Origin: Arthrobacter sp. Soil763
GTDB taxonomy: Bacteria > Actinomycetota > Actinomycetes > Actinomycetales > Micrococcaceae
Assembly: GCF_001428365.1 (NCBI RefSeq)
Contig: NZ_LMSH01000007.1
Coordinates: forward strand, 5,168 to 69,167
Length of the DNA: 64,000 nt
Reading direction: 5' to 3'
Shown: piece after piece, positions 52,890 through 62,322 of the stretch
How positions within the stretch are numbered: position 1 is the first letter of the stretch
Layout: each line of letters opens with the position of its first letter
The notes under the pieces: generated by a model
Told to the model about the DNA's origin: nothing
Databases searched by the model: none
What the model saw: only the letters and a program-made list of their open reading frames with translations
Position numbers and translations under genes: made by a program

Positions 52890-54260
52890 CTAGATGGCCT
52901 TGCCGGGGTTGAGGATCCCGGCCGGGTCGAAGAGTTCCTTGATCCGGCGCTGCAGTTCGCGCACGGGTTCCTTTTGTTCCAGCCCCAGCCAGCGCAGCTT
53001 GTACTGGCCCACGCCGTGTTCGCCGGTGATGGTCCCGCCCATTGCGAGCGCCACCGTGACGGATTCGTCCAGCGCGGCGCCGAGGCGCTCCAGCGATCCG
53101 GGGTCGACGCCCTCGTCCGCCCGTTCCACCCAGAACGTCGGGTGCAGGTTGCCGTCGCCCGCGTGGGCCACCACCTTGAGCCGCACTGCGTGTTTGACGG
53201 CCATCGCTTCCAGTTCTGCGACGTAGTCCACCAGCCGCGAGCGCGGGACGGCGACGTCCTCGCCCACCCGGTACTGGTCATCGACTTCGACGCCGCGGCT
53301 GTGGCGGCGCAGTTCCACCAGCTGCTCGGCCTCGGCGTTGGGTTCCATGGTCACCACGGCCCCGCCGGCGGCGAGCACCGGACGGATGGCTGCGGCCTCC
53401 GCGGCGGCACCGAAGCCGTCGGTCTGGATCAGCAGCAGCGACGCGCCCCGGGAGGCCAGGTCCGAGCCGTGCGCCTCGTCGAGCTGGACGAGTGAGCCGC
53501 CGTCGAGCAGTTCCATGATGGCCGGCTGCACCCGCGCCCTGCCGACCGCGAGCACCCCGGCCGCGGCGCTGCGGAAGTCCGGATAGAACGCGGCGATGGT
53601 GTGCACCTCGCGCGGCAAGTACTTGAGCCGGACCGTGATTCCCACGACGATTCCCAGGGTCCCCTCGGAACCGACGAACAACCCGGTCAGGTCGTAGCCG
53701 GCCACACCCTTGAAAGTCTGGTGCCCGGTGTGGATGAGGCTGCCGTCGGCCAGGACGACGTCGAGGGCGAGCACCGAGTCCCGGGTCACCCCGTACTTGG
53801 CACAGCGCAGGCCGCCCGCGTTGGTGGCGACGTTGCCGCCGATGGTGGACTGCTTGTAGCTGGCCGGGTCCGGGGCGTACATCAGCCCGTGCACCGCGGC
53901 GGCAGCATTGAGGTCCGCGTTGACCACGCCGGGTTCGACGACGGCGGTCTCGTCATCCGGGTTCAGGTCCAGGATCCGGTTCATCCGTTCCAGGCTGAGC
54001 ACCACGCAGGCTTCCGTGGCGTGGGCGCCGCCCGAAACTCCGGTGCCGGCGCCGCGGGCCACGAGCGGGATGCGGCGGGCTGCGCACGCCCGGACCACGG
54101 CCTGGACGTCCTCGACGGTCTCGGCGCGGACCACGGCCTGCGGCAGCTGGTAGTCCAGCACCGGCGCCTGGTCAACGGCGTAGGCGGTGAGCGTCTCCTC
54201 ATCGACGGCGACTTTCTCCGCACCCAGGGCAGAGGTCAGGTCATGGATGATGCCGCGCAT
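52890..54260 (-). CDS. FAD-linked 2-hydroxyacid dehydrogenase, GlcD/D-lactate type
   Basis: 456 residues. The FAD-binding PCMH domain shows RGAGTGVSGGA and STIGGNVATNAGGLRCAKYG, with KYGVTRDSVLALDVVL; the C-terminal oxidase domain shows AHAGDGNLHPTF and GEHGVGQYK. It oxidises glycolate or D-lactate, usually with a GlcE/GlcF or quinone partner; no Fe-S partner is adjacent. ATG 54260 has GGAG 6 nt upstream; the open frame continues far upstream through the neighbour and is not real coding. 44 bp after the GH13 gene. Confidence 0.9.
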   Translation of the reverse strand: MRGIIHDLTSALGAEKVAVDEETLTAYAVDQAPVLDYQLPQAVVRAETVEDVQAVVRACAARRIPLVARGAGTGVSGGAHATEACVVLSLERMNRILDLNPDDETAVVEPGVVNADLNAAAAVHGLMYAPDPASYKQSTIGGNVATNAGGLRCAKYGVTRDSVLALDVVLADGSLIHTGHQTFKGVAGYDLTGLFVGSEGTLGIVVGITVRLKYLPREVHTIAAFYPDFRSAAAGVLAVGRARVQPAIMELLDGGSLVQLDEAHGSDLASRGASLLLIQTDGFGAAAEAAAIRPVLAAGGAVVTMEPNAEAEQLVELRRHSRGVEVDDQYRVGEDVAVPRSRLVDYVAELEAMAVKHAVRLKVVAHAGDGNLHPTFWVERADEGVDPGSLERLGAALDESVTVALAMGGTITGEHGVGQYKLRWLGLEQKEPVRELQRRIKELFDPAGILNPGKAI

Positions 54261-54304
54261 GATGGTCTCCAGTTCTCCGTTGAATCCGGTGTTCAGTCCG
54301 GCCT

Positions 54305-56212
54305 TCAGTCTAGGCTGGTACGTCCCCGTGCCGGATGCATTGACTCCGGAAGGGCGGCGCCGGGCAGGACCCAGACCGCTGCGGCGGGGCCGCCGGCACG
54401 CAACGCGGTTCGGTCCCCCGCCGGCGCGGCGGAGAGCGGACCGGTGGCCAGGGCCGGAGCGGCAGACAGGGCCGCGGCCTGGGCGGCAGACAGCAGACCC
54501 GGTGCGAGGACCACCTCCGCCGCGGCGCGGGCCACCACCACGAGCACAGCGCTGTCCGCCGTTTCCCGGACGAACGCGAGGGTGTCCCCCGCCGCGTGGA
54601 GCCAGCGGATGCCGCCGCCGGTGAGGGCGGGCTGGGACTTCCGCAGCCCGGTCAGGCCGGCGTAGAGCCCGCGGAGATCGGCGCGGATCCGGCCGGGGTC
54701 GTTCCACGGCATGGGGGTCCGGGAATACTCGCCGTTGTCCCCCTCGAGCCCGAACTCGTCGCCGGCGAACATCACCGGCACCCCGGGGAAGGTGAACATC
54801 AGCACGGCCCCCAGCGCCTGGCCGCCGTCGATCATGGCTGTGGCGGCCCGGGCGGTGTCGTGGCTGTTGAGGGCGTTCATGTTCTGCTGCCGGACGTCCC
54901 AGCTGAACGCGGCTGCGAGGTCCTGGTGCGTGGCGAGGAATTCTTCTGCTGCGATCCGGTGCGGTCCGGGCAGCGGGGTGCCGAAGAAGTTCACGTGCCC
55001 GGCGTCGCCGGCGAGCCAGGCCCACAGCGGGCGGGTGAAGTTGGAGTACGTCATGGCGCCGTGCCAGTGCTCGCCGCTGAAGTCCGGTGCGGCGTCGTTG
55101 GTGGCCTCGGCCAGCAGGGCCGCGTCCGGGTTGATGCTGCGGACCCGGTCCGCGATCAGCCGGGCCACGTCCTGGTTCAGGTCGGTCGTCCCGAGCCGGC
55201 CGGTCATGTTGCCGACGTCGATCCGCCAGCCGTCCAGGTTGAACGGCGGCCGCAGCCAGCGGGCCACGGGCGAGTCGTCGTCCAGCACGAATTTGCGCCG
55301 CAGCGCCGCGGAAGCCCAGTTCAACTTGGGCAGCGAGGCCACTCCGTACCACGCCTCGTAGGCGGCGTGGTCCTTGCTGAAGTAGTAGTAGCCGGCTTCC
55401 TCGGAGCCGGGCTCGGCCAGGGCCCGCTGGAACCATTCGTGTGCGTCGCCGGAGTGGTTGGCGGTGAGGTCGCCCATCACCTTCAGGCCGCGGGCGTGCG
55501 CGGCCTCCACCAGCTCGATCAGGGCCTCATCGCCGCCCAGCAGGGGGTCGACGGCGGCGAAGGTGGCGGCGTCGTAGCGGTGGTTGGAGCGGGCCGGGAA
55601 GAACGGTGTCAGGTAGATGACGTCGGCCCCGAGCGCCTGGATATGGTCGAGGTGCTCCGTGACACCGAACAGGTCCCCGCCGTAGTACTGGTACGGGGTC
55701 TCCGCCGAGGCGCCCTGCACTTCGGTGGTGTCCCACTCACACGGCACTGCCCAGTCCGGGACGGGACGGCCGGCGGCCCGGGCCGAGCGGGCGAAGCGGT
55801 CCGGGAAGACCTGGTACAGCGTGCCCCGGCGCAGCCACTCCGGCGCAGCCGGGAAAGTCGTCAGCCGGAAGTCCGCATAGTCCGAGACGTCCCGGCTGAA
55901 AAGCCCCTGGGCGTTGAAGTGCCAGTACCGCTGCCCGGTTTCGATCAGGAACCGGTAGCGGGCGACCGGGTTTGTGACGGGCATGTCCGCTTCCCACCAG
56001 GTCCAGCCGTCGGCCTCGCCGAGTGCCACGCAGGCGCCGTAGCGGGGTTCGCCGTCGTGGACCGAGCGGAGCCAGACGCGGCTGGCCTGCCCCCACCCGG
56101 CCGGGATCCGGAGCCGCAGCCGGACCTGGTCGCCCAGGGCCGGCTGCTGCGGGGCGTGCAGGGCGGAGCCGTCGTGGTGCGGGAGCAGCCCGGCCGGGGC
56201 GGCGCCTGACAT
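54305..56212 (-). CDS. GH13 maltodextrin hydrolase (neopullulanase / maltogenic type)
   Basis: 635 residues. An N-terminal beta domain (about 1-120; CBM34-like) precedes the TIM barrel. GH13 regions are visible: DLTANHSGDAHEWF, GWRIDVGNM with the nucleophile Asp, LLAEATND with the acid Glu, and LNSHDTAR with the third Asp. The MPWND motif near the end is normal. It is cytoplasmic (no signal) and 2 bp after malG, so it degrades imported maltodextrins. Exact specificity is uncertain. Confidence 0.9.
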   Translation of the reverse strand: MSGAAPAGLLPHHDGSALHAPQQPALGDQVRLRLRIPAGWGQASRVWLRSVHDGEPRYGACVALGEADGWTWWEADMPVTNPVARYRFLIETGQRYWHFNAQGLFSRDVSDYADFRLTTFPAAPEWLRRGTLYQVFPDRFARSARAAGRPVPDWAVPCEWDTTEVQGASAETPYQYYGGDLFGVTEHLDHIQALGADVIYLTPFFPARSNHRYDAATFAAVDPLLGGDEALIELVEAAHARGLKVMGDLTANHSGDAHEWFQRALAEPGSEEAGYYYFSKDHAAYEAWYGVASLPKLNWASAALRRKFVLDDDSPVARWLRPPFNLDGWRIDVGNMTGRLGTTDLNQDVARLIADRVRSINPDAALLAEATNDAAPDFSGEHWHGAMTYSNFTRPLWAWLAGDAGHVNFFGTPLPGPHRIAAEEFLATHQDLAAAFSWDVRQQNMNALNSHDTARAATAMIDGGQALGAVLMFTFPGVPVMFAGDEFGLEGDNGEYSRTPMPWNDPGRIRADLRGLYAGLTGLRKSQPALTGGGIRWLHAAGDTLAFVRETADSAVLVVVARAAAEVVLAPGLLSAAQAAALSAAPALATGPLSAAPAGDRTALRAGGPAAAVWVLPGAALPESMHPARGRTSLD

Positions 56213-56214
56213 GC

Positions 56215-57186
56215 CTAGCCCTTCACCGAGCCCGCCGTGAGCCCGCTGACGATGTAGCGCTGCAGGAACAGGAACAGCGCCATCACCGGGATCGCGGAAA
56301 TCACGGCGCCGGCGGCGAAGACGCCCCAGTTCTCCGAGCGCTGCTGCGCCACGAAGGAGTAGAGCCCGACGGCGAGCGTCTGGCTGTCCGGGTCGGTGAG
56401 CACCACGGAAGCGATCACGAATTCACCGGAGATCGCGATGAAGGACAGCAGGCCGACGACGGCCAGGATCGGCGTGACCAGGCGAAGGATGATGCCGAAG
56501 AAGATCTGGGTGTGGCTGGCGCCGTCGATCTTCGCGGCCTCGTCCAGGGACTGCGGGACGGTGTTGAAGAACCCGTACATCAGGTAGGTGTTCACGCCCA
56601 GGGCGCCGCCCAGGTACACCATGATCAGGCCCAGCTGGCTGCCCAGGCCCAGGGCAGGGATCACCTCGGAGATGCCGCTGAGCAGCAGGAAGATGGCCAC
56701 GACGGCCAGCAGCTGCGGGAACATCTGCAGCAGCAGCAGGCTCAGCAGGCCGAACCGCCGGCCGGTGAAGCGCATCCGGGAGAACGCGTACGCCGCCATC
56801 GCCCCGAGGAACACCGTGGCGGCGGAGGTCACGCCGCCGACGACCATGGTGTTCAGGAACCAGCGGGCAAACGGCCGGGAGGGCATGTCGAAGAGGGCAG
56901 TGAAGTTGCCGAAGTCGATCTTGCTGAACAGGGCGTTGGAACCGACGAGGGTGCCGGTGGAGTTCAGCGCCGCGGAGAGGACGTAGAGCAGCGGGAAGAC
57001 GGCGAAGACCGTGACGATGATGCCCACCAGGTGGCGCCACCCCTTGTCCTTGAACCAGACGCCGAAAGGGCGCCGGCGCTGCAGGGATTTCAGGTAGTCG
57101 ACGTCGGTGGGGCCGGCGGGGCCGGTGCCGGTGCCGGTGCCGGCGGGGGTTGCCGGGGCGGTGGTGTGCGGTGCTGACCCGTTCAT
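56215..57186 (-). CDS. malG: Maltose/maltodextrin ABC permease MalG
   Basis: 323 residues with six membrane segments and the EAA loop (SLDEAAKIDGASHTQIFFGIILRLVTP in part). The N-terminus is extended by a Gly/Pro/Thr-rich stretch of about 25 residues. It forms the channel with MalF. It overlaps malF by 4 bp. Confidence 0.93.
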   Translation of the reverse strand: MNGSAPHTTAPATPAGTGTGTGPAGPTDVDYLKSLQRRRPFGVWFKDKGWRHLVGIIVTVFAVFPLLYVLSAALNSTGTLVGSNALFSKIDFGNFTALFDMPSRPFARWFLNTMVVGGVTSAATVFLGAMAAYAFSRMRFTGRRFGLLSLLLLQMFPQLLAVVAIFLLLSGISEVIPALGLGSQLGLIMVYLGGALGVNTYLMYGFFNTVPQSLDEAAKIDGASHTQIFFGIILRLVTPILAVVGLLSFIAISGEFVIASVVLTDPDSQTLAVGLYSFVAQQRSENWGVFAAGAVISAIPVMALFLFLQRYIVSGLTAGSVKG

Positions 57187-58832
57187 GAGTTCACGTCCTC
57201 GAGTGCCTTGGTCTGCTTGAAGCTGATGGCCGAGACGGTGGCCACGATGATGAAGATGATGATCGCCAGGGCGCTGGCGAGGCCGTAGTCGCGGCCCGTG
57301 CCCTGGCCGAAGGCCACCTTGTACACGAGGGTGATCAGGATGTCCGTGGCTCCGATGTCCCGGTCGGTGTCGGCGAACCGCGGGCCGCCGCCGGTGAGCA
57401 TGAAGATCACGTTAAAGTTGTTGAAGTTGAACGCGAAGGAGGAGATCAGCAGCGGGGCGATCGAGACCAGCAGCAGCGGCAGCTTGATGGAGCGGAACAC
57501 CCGCCACGGGCCGGCGCCGTCCATCCGGGCGGCCTCATCGAGTTCGGAGGGCAGCGACTGCAGGGCGCCGGTGCAGACCAGGAACATGTAGGGGAAGCCG
57601 AGCCAGAGGTTGACCACCAGGACGCTGATCTTGGCCAGGACCGGGTCGGTGAGCCAGCCGATCGAGGCGCCGCCGAGCAGGGTCTGGTTGAGCCAGCCGA
57701 ACTCCGGGTTGAGGATGCCGGACCAGACCAGGCCGGTGAGGAACGCGGGGAAGGCGTAGGGCAGGATCATCAGGATCCGGTACACCTTCTTGCCCTTGAG
57801 GTCTTCCCGGTTGAAGGTGATGGCCAGGAACAGGCCGAGCGCGAACGTCAGGGCGACGGAGGCGATGGCGAAGGTGAAGGTCCAGAGGATGACGCCCAGC
57901 AGGGGTCCGCGCAGGCTGGGGTCGGTGAAGGCGCGCGCGAAGTTCTCCATCCCGACATCGATCTTCCAGCCGGTGGAGAGCGTCTCGCCGTTGTCCGCGG
58001 CGAAGGCGCCCTTGCCGTTGTCGCGGTAGACCGCGCCCGTGGTGGTGTCGGTGAAGGTATCCGCTGCCTGGTCGTACTTCAGTGCCGGCTTGAACTGGTA
58101 GGCGTTGCTGCCGTCCGCGGTGCGGAGCGTGCCGTCCGCGGGGTCCGCGGAGACCGGCACGGTGATGTCCAGGATGCTGTGCTGGTTGGCCACGATTTCC
58201 TGGAAGTTCAGGGTCTGGTAGCCGTCCAGCGTCTTGGCCTTGCCGGTGGAGTCCTTGCCGGCGCCGGGGACTTCCTCGAGCGGCTTGTCGGTGCTTCCGA
58301 GCGAGACCTTGCCCTGCGGGTCCGTGAAGAGCAGGTAGAAGGAGTTGTCCTTGGCCAGTACGGAGGTCTTGTACGCCGGTGAATCCGGGACGCGCTTCTG
58401 CGCGGTGAGCTGGATGGCGTTGATTGCGTCATCCTTGGTGCTGTTGTGGCCGTCGCCGTAGTTGGTGAACGCAATGTAGCCGCTGAACAGGACCACGAAG
58501 ACCTGGAAGACCAGCAGGAACAGGACGCCGGGGGCCAGGTATTTGGCGGGCAGGCCGCCCCTGCGCAGGTAGATCCAGTTGATCACCAGGGCGACCAGGG
58601 AGGAGACTCCGAGCGCCAGCCAGGACTCGCTGAGGAAAAGCATGATCAGGACGTAGACGGCGAGGGCATCCACGAGGCCCAGCAGGACGATCTTGGCGAT
58701 GGTGCCCTTGATCCCTTCCGGGCCGGTCCGGCGCCGGCGGACGCCGGCCTTCCGGCTGGAGGTTGCGGGGGCGTCGGTTGGGGCGGACGACGCGGCGGGA
58801 TCGGTGTCCTCGCGGAGTTCGGTATCTGGCAT
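57183..58832 (-). CDS. malF: Maltose/maltodextrin ABC permease MalF
   Basis: 549 residues. Three N-terminal membrane segments, a large extracytoplasmic P2-like loop (about residues 130-290; the AYKTSVLAKDNSFYLLFTDP stretch), then the permease core with the EAA motif SELDEAARMDGAGPWRVFRS. The P2 loop is the mark of true MalF, which contacts the binding protein. A Ser/Ala/Thr-rich cytoplasmic N-terminus is extra. Confidence 0.94.
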   Translation of the reverse strand: MPDTELREDTDPAASSAPTDAPATSSRKAGVRRRRTGPEGIKGTIAKIVLLGLVDALAVYVLIMLFLSESWLALGVSSLVALVINWIYLRRGGLPAKYLAPGVLFLLVFQVFVVLFSGYIAFTNYGDGHNSTKDDAINAIQLTAQKRVPDSPAYKTSVLAKDNSFYLLFTDPQGKVSLGSTDKPLEEVPGAGKDSTGKAKTLDGYQTLNFQEIVANQHSILDITVPVSADPADGTLRTADGSNAYQFKPALKYDQAADTFTDTTTGAVYRDNGKGAFAADNGETLSTGWKIDVGMENFARAFTDPSLRGPLLGVILWTFTFAIASVALTFALGLFLAITFNREDLKGKKVYRILMILPYAFPAFLTGLVWSGILNPEFGWLNQTLLGGASIGWLTDPVLAKISVLVVNLWLGFPYMFLVCTGALQSLPSELDEAARMDGAGPWRVFRSIKLPLLLVSIAPLLISSFAFNFNNFNVIFMLTGGGPRFADTDRDIGATDILITLVYKVAFGQGTGRDYGLASALAIIIFIIVATVSAISFKQTKALEDVNS

Positions 58833-58873
58833 GGCTCTTTACAGTCCTTGGGGGAAGCTGGGTGATGCAGGAA

Positions 58874-58945
58874 GGGCCGGGCGGCCTGGTGGCCGCCCGG
58901 CCCGGTGCATCCGGGGAAGGGCGCGTGGCACCCCTCCCCGGATGC
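58874..58945 (-). promoter_or_regulatory. Two stable hairpins between malE and malF
   Basis: Stem 1: GGGCCGGGCGGCC and its complement around TGGT (58874-58903). Stem 2: about 15 bp, GCATCCGGGGAAGGG against CCCCTCCCCGGATGC (58907-58945). Their position after malE and before malF suits partial termination or protection of the malE mRNA 3' end. Confidence 0.7.
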
Positions 58946-58950
58946 GGGGA

Positions 58951-60255
58951 CTAACCCTTGATTTTCGCCTTGATGCTGGCGGCCATCTTGGTCCAGTCAG
59001 CGGCCGGGTCGCCCTGGCCCTTGATCAGGGCCAGTTCGGTGGCGCCCCAGTCAGCCCAGACCGCGCTCATTTCCGGGATGGCCGGCATCGGGACGCCGGT
59101 GGCGCCGATCTTGCCGAACGCAGCAACGACCGGGTCGCTGGCGGCCTTCTCGAAGGAGGCCTTCAGCGCCGGCGGACGTCCGCCGGCCTTGTACATGGAG
59201 TCCTGGGCATCCTCGGAGGTGAGGTAGTTGGTGACGAACTCGTTGGTGGCCAGGGCGTTGGCGCTCTTGGCGCTGATGAAGAAGCCGTTGACGCCGATGA
59301 ACGGCTGGGCCGGCTGGTCGCCGGCGGTCGGCAGTTCGTCAACTGCGAACTTGATGCCCTTCTTCTGCACGTCCGGAACGTTCCACGGGCCGGTCAGGTA
59401 GTACGGGGACTCGCCGGCGAGGAACTTCTCCTTGGCGATGTCACCGGTGATGTTGGAGTTGATGATCTTTTCGCCCTTGTCGCCCCAGGCGGCAAGCTTC
59501 TTGGCGAACTCGACGCCGGCGGCGTCGCCGATCAGCAGCTGCTTCGGGTCGTAGCCGCCGTCGGCCGCCTTGCCGAAGACCTGCGAGCCCATGGAGGCCT
59601 GCAGCGGGTACAGGTGGTACGGGTCGCCCTGCTTCGGGTCCATGCCGACGAGGAACGGGAACTTGGCCTTGCCGTCGGCGACGGCCTTCTTGCCGTTGGC
59701 GATGACTTCGTCCATGGTCTTGGCCGCGTCCGGGAGGATGGCCGTGTTGCGCAGGAGGCCGATGTTCTCAACCGCGTAGGGCACACCGTAGACCGAGCCG
59801 TTGTAGGTCATGGCCTTGACCGAGGACTCCTGGAAGGCGTCCTTCTTGTCGCCGAGCTCGACCGGGGCGATGACGCCGTTCTGGACGAACTTGCCTACCC
59901 AGTCGTGCGGGCCGACGATCAGGTCCGGGCCCTTGCCGGTCGGGACCTGGGTGATGAAGTCGTCGCGGACGGCGGCGAAGTCCTTGACCACGAGCTTGAC
60001 CTCGATGCCGGTGTCGGCCTTGAACTTCGCGGTGATGTCCTTCAGGGCGGGCGAGCGCTCGGCGTCGACCCACATGGTGATGGTGCCGGCGCCGCCGGAC
60101 TTGAGATCCGGCTTGGCGGTGGCCGTTGCCGTGGCCGGGCCGGTTGCCGCAGCCCCGCCGCAGGCGCTGAGTGCCAGCGCTGCGACGACGGAGATCGCGC
60201 CGGCCGTGAAGACGCGGCGGCTGGTTCCGGTCGTGAGGGTGTTCTGCACCTTCAT
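58951..60255 (-). CDS. malE: Maltose/maltodextrin-binding lipoprotein MalE
   Basis: 434 residues. A lipoprotein signal with ALSAC places the lipidated Cys at about residue 32. The mature part is a type I sugar-binding protein (TITMWVDAERSPALKDITAKF, GPDLIVGPHDWVGKFVQNGVIAPVE in part; GVPYAVENIGLL; PYYLTGPWNVPD). First gene of malEFG. ATG 60255 has AAAGGGA upstream. Its promoter region has a CRP-like site and a LacI-type operator. Confidence 0.95.
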   Translation of the reverse strand: MKVQNTLTTGTSRRVFTAGAISVVAALALSACGGAAATGPATATATAKPDLKSGGAGTITMWVDAERSPALKDITAKFKADTGIEVKLVVKDFAAVRDDFITQVPTGKGPDLIVGPHDWVGKFVQNGVIAPVELGDKKDAFQESSVKAMTYNGSVYGVPYAVENIGLLRNTAILPDAAKTMDEVIANGKKAVADGKAKFPFLVGMDPKQGDPYHLYPLQASMGSQVFGKAADGGYDPKQLLIGDAAGVEFAKKLAAWGDKGEKIINSNITGDIAKEKFLAGESPYYLTGPWNVPDVQKKGIKFAVDELPTAGDQPAQPFIGVNGFFISAKSANALATNEFVTNYLTSEDAQDSMYKAGGRPPALKASFEKAASDPVVAAFGKIGATGVPMPAIPEMSAVWADWGATELALIKGQGDPAADWTKMAASIKAKIKG

Positions 60256-60328
60256 TGGTGTCCCTTTCATAAAATCCTGCATCCACGCGGAGGGCCCCTG
60301 GGAAGTCCCGGGGCCCGGTGGCATCGTC

Positions 60329-60360
60329 GGTGATGTGGCTCACAGCTGCAAGCGCTTCCA
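60329..60360. promoter_or_regulatory. CRP/GlxR-like site and LacI-type operator before malE
   Basis: GGTGA-TGTGGC-TCACA (60329-60344) contains the full GTGA-N6-TCAC core. TGCAAGCGCTTCCA (60347-60360), read TGGAAGCGCTTGCA on the malE strand, is a LacI-family palindrome centred on AAGCGCTT. A TAGCTT -10 (about 60368-60363 on the minus strand) sits beside the operator. Confidence 0.72.
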
Positions 60361-60532
60361 AGCTACACGGTGATGCACGCTTTTGAAAAGTCATTCTAGC
60401 GTGGCGTGTTGCGCCGCTTTGACCAGCCCGAGGGGGTTGAGGGGTGGCAAACCGCTGTTTCAGGGGCCAATAGGGGCCATCCGGCCGTGGCGGCGGCCCG
60501 GCGGCCCGCACTGCGGGTCGGCGGCGCGCGGC

Positions 60533-60570
60533 TGGAAGCGTTTTCAATTTCGGCATCATGCCTTTACGAT
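60533..60570 (+). promoter_or_regulatory. LacI-type operator and promoter of the glucosidase-lacI unit
   Basis: TGGAAGCGTTTTCA (60533-60546) matches the malE operator at 12 of 14 bases and covers TTTTCA, a -35. TACGAT (60565-60570) follows at 18 nt. The start of transcription would fall at or next to the ATG at 60578, giving a leaderless mRNA. The 322-bp gap between malE and this gene holds no other gene. Confidence 0.65.
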
Positions 60571-60577
60571 TACCGGC

Positions 60578-62320
60578 ATGTCCGTTGACTCAGTCCTCAC
60601 CGCCCCCGCCGCGCTGGCCGGCCCGCTGACCCTGGTGCACGCCGCCGATGACGCCCCCGGCTGGTGGCGTTCGGCCGTGATCTACCAGGTGTACCCCCGC
60701 TCCTTCCGGGACCTGAACGGCGACGGCGTCGGCGACCTCGCCGGCATTACCGCCGAACTGCCGCAGCTTGCCGAGCTCGACGTCGACGCCGTCTGGCTCT
60801 CGCCGTTCTACCGCTCCCCGCAGCGCGACGCCGGCTACGACGTCAGCGACTACTGCGACGTCGACCCGCTGTTCGGCACGCTCTCCGACTTCGACGCCAT
60901 GATGGCCGAAGCCACCCGGCTGGGCCTGCGGCTGATCGTGGACCTGGTGCCGAACCACTGCTCGGACCAGCACACCGCGTTCCAGGCCGCCCTGGCCGCG
61001 CCCGCCGGCAGCCCGGAACGGGACATGTTCATCTTCCGCGACGGCCGCGGCGACTCCGGCGAACTGCCCCCGAACAACTGGCAGTCCCACTTCGGCGGCC
61101 CCGCCTGGACCCGGATCACCGAACCGGACGGCACCCCGGGGCAGTGGTACCTGCACCTGTTCGACTCCTCCCAGCCGGACTTCAACTGGGACAACGACGC
61201 CGTCCACGCCGAATTCGAGCGGGTCCTGAGGTTCTGGCTGGACCGCGGCGTCTCCGGCTTCCGGGTCGACGTCGCCCACGCCCTGGTCAAGGCTCCCGGC
61301 CTGCCCGAATGGGGCGGCCGCGCCGACGGCAACAGCTCGCACGGCTTCCCCGGCCACGAGGCGCCGATGTTCGGCCAGCCCGCCCTGCACGACATCTACC
61401 GCGCCTGGCGCCGGATCCTGGCCGAATACGGCCCCGACCGCATCCTGTGCGCCGAGGCCAACGTCGACCCGCTCCCCCGGCTGGCCGACTGGGTGCGCCC
61501 GGACGAGATGCACCAGGCCTTCAACTTCCCCTACCTGCACGCCGGCCTGGACCCGCACCGGATGCGCAGCGTGATCACCGACTCCCTGACCGCCCTGGAC
61601 GCCGTCGGCGCACCGAGCACCTGGGTGCTGTCCAACCACGACGTCGTCCGCCACGCCACCCGCTTCGGCTACAACGGGCCGGCACCCCGCGACGGCGACG
61701 GCATCGGCCCCGCCGATGCGCAGCCGGACGAGGAACTGGGGCGTTCCCGCGCCGCGGCCGCCTCGATGTTCATGCTGGGACTGCCCGGCGGCGCCTACCT
61801 GTACCAGGGCGAGGAGCTGGGCCTTCCCGACGGCATCGACATTCCGGACCACAAGCGGCAGGACCCCACCTTTGGGCGCACCGGCGGGGAGCGGCTGGGC
61901 CGCGACGGCTGCCGCGTGCCGCTGCCGTGGCGCGCCGCCGAACCGCACGCCGGGTTCGGCGCCGGGGCCGACCCGTGGCTGCCGCAGCCGGCGAGCTTCA
62001 CGGCGCTGGCCCGCGACACCCAGGCCGCGTCGCCGTCGTCGCACCTGAACCTCTACCGGCGGATGCTGGAACTCCGGCGGGAACTCCGCCTCGGCCAGGG
62101 CTCACTGGCCTGGATCGAGGACTGGTGCACGGACTCTTCCCTGGCCTTCCTCAACGGCAGCACCGCGGTGCTGATGAACCTTGGCGGGGACCCACTCGAA
62201 CTGCCCGCCGGACAGGTGCTGCTGCGCAGCTCCACATCTGCCCAGCATGACGGCGCCCATCAGTTAAGCTCAGGTGAAACTGTTTGGCTGGAGATCTACA
62301 CCGAGGACACGGAGAACTGA
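60578..62320 (+). CDS. GH13 alpha-glucosidase / oligo-1,6-glucosidase type
   Basis: 580 residues. It starts with the WWRSAVIYQVYPRSFRDLNGDGVGD pattern (in part) of GH13 subfamilies 23/30. Catalytic regions: DLVPNHCSDQH, GFRVDVAHALVK, ILCAEANVDPL, VLSNHDVVRHATR. It splits glucose from maltodextrin or isomaltooligosaccharide ends in the cytoplasm. It is cotranscribed with the lacI gene (2-bp gap). Confidence 0.92.
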   Translation: MSVDSVLTAPAALAGPLTLVHAADDAPGWWRSAVIYQVYPRSFRDLNGDGVGDLAGITAELPQLAELDVDAVWLSPFYRSPQRDAGYDVSDYCDVDPLFGTLSDFDAMMAEATRLGLRLIVDLVPNHCSDQHTAFQAALAAPAGSPERDMFIFRDGRGDSGELPPNNWQSHFGGPAWTRITEPDGTPGQWYLHLFDSSQPDFNWDNDAVHAEFERVLRFWLDRGVSGFRVDVAHALVKAPGLPEWGGRADGNSSHGFPGHEAPMFGQPALHDIYRAWRRILAEYGPDRILCAEANVDPLPRLADWVRPDEMHQAFNFPYLHAGLDPHRMRSVITDSLTALDAVGAPSTWVLSNHDVVRHATRFGYNGPAPRDGDGIGPADAQPDEELGRSRAAAASMFMLGLPGGAYLYQGEELGLPDGIDIPDHKRQDPTFGRTGGERLGRDGCRVPLPWRAAEPHAGFGAGADPWLPQPASFTALARDTQAASPSSHLNLYRRMLELRRELRLGQGSLAWIEDWCTDSSLAFLNGSTAVLMNLGGDPLELPAGQVLLRSSTSAQHDGAHQLSSGETVWLEIYTEDTEN

Positions 62321-62322
62321 AA

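Noticed and set aside
54261-55436. N-terminal extension of the GlcD-like protein to 848 residues
   Set aside because: The extension reads out of frame through the GH13 gene; the enzyme domain starts at ATG 54260 with its own ribosome site.
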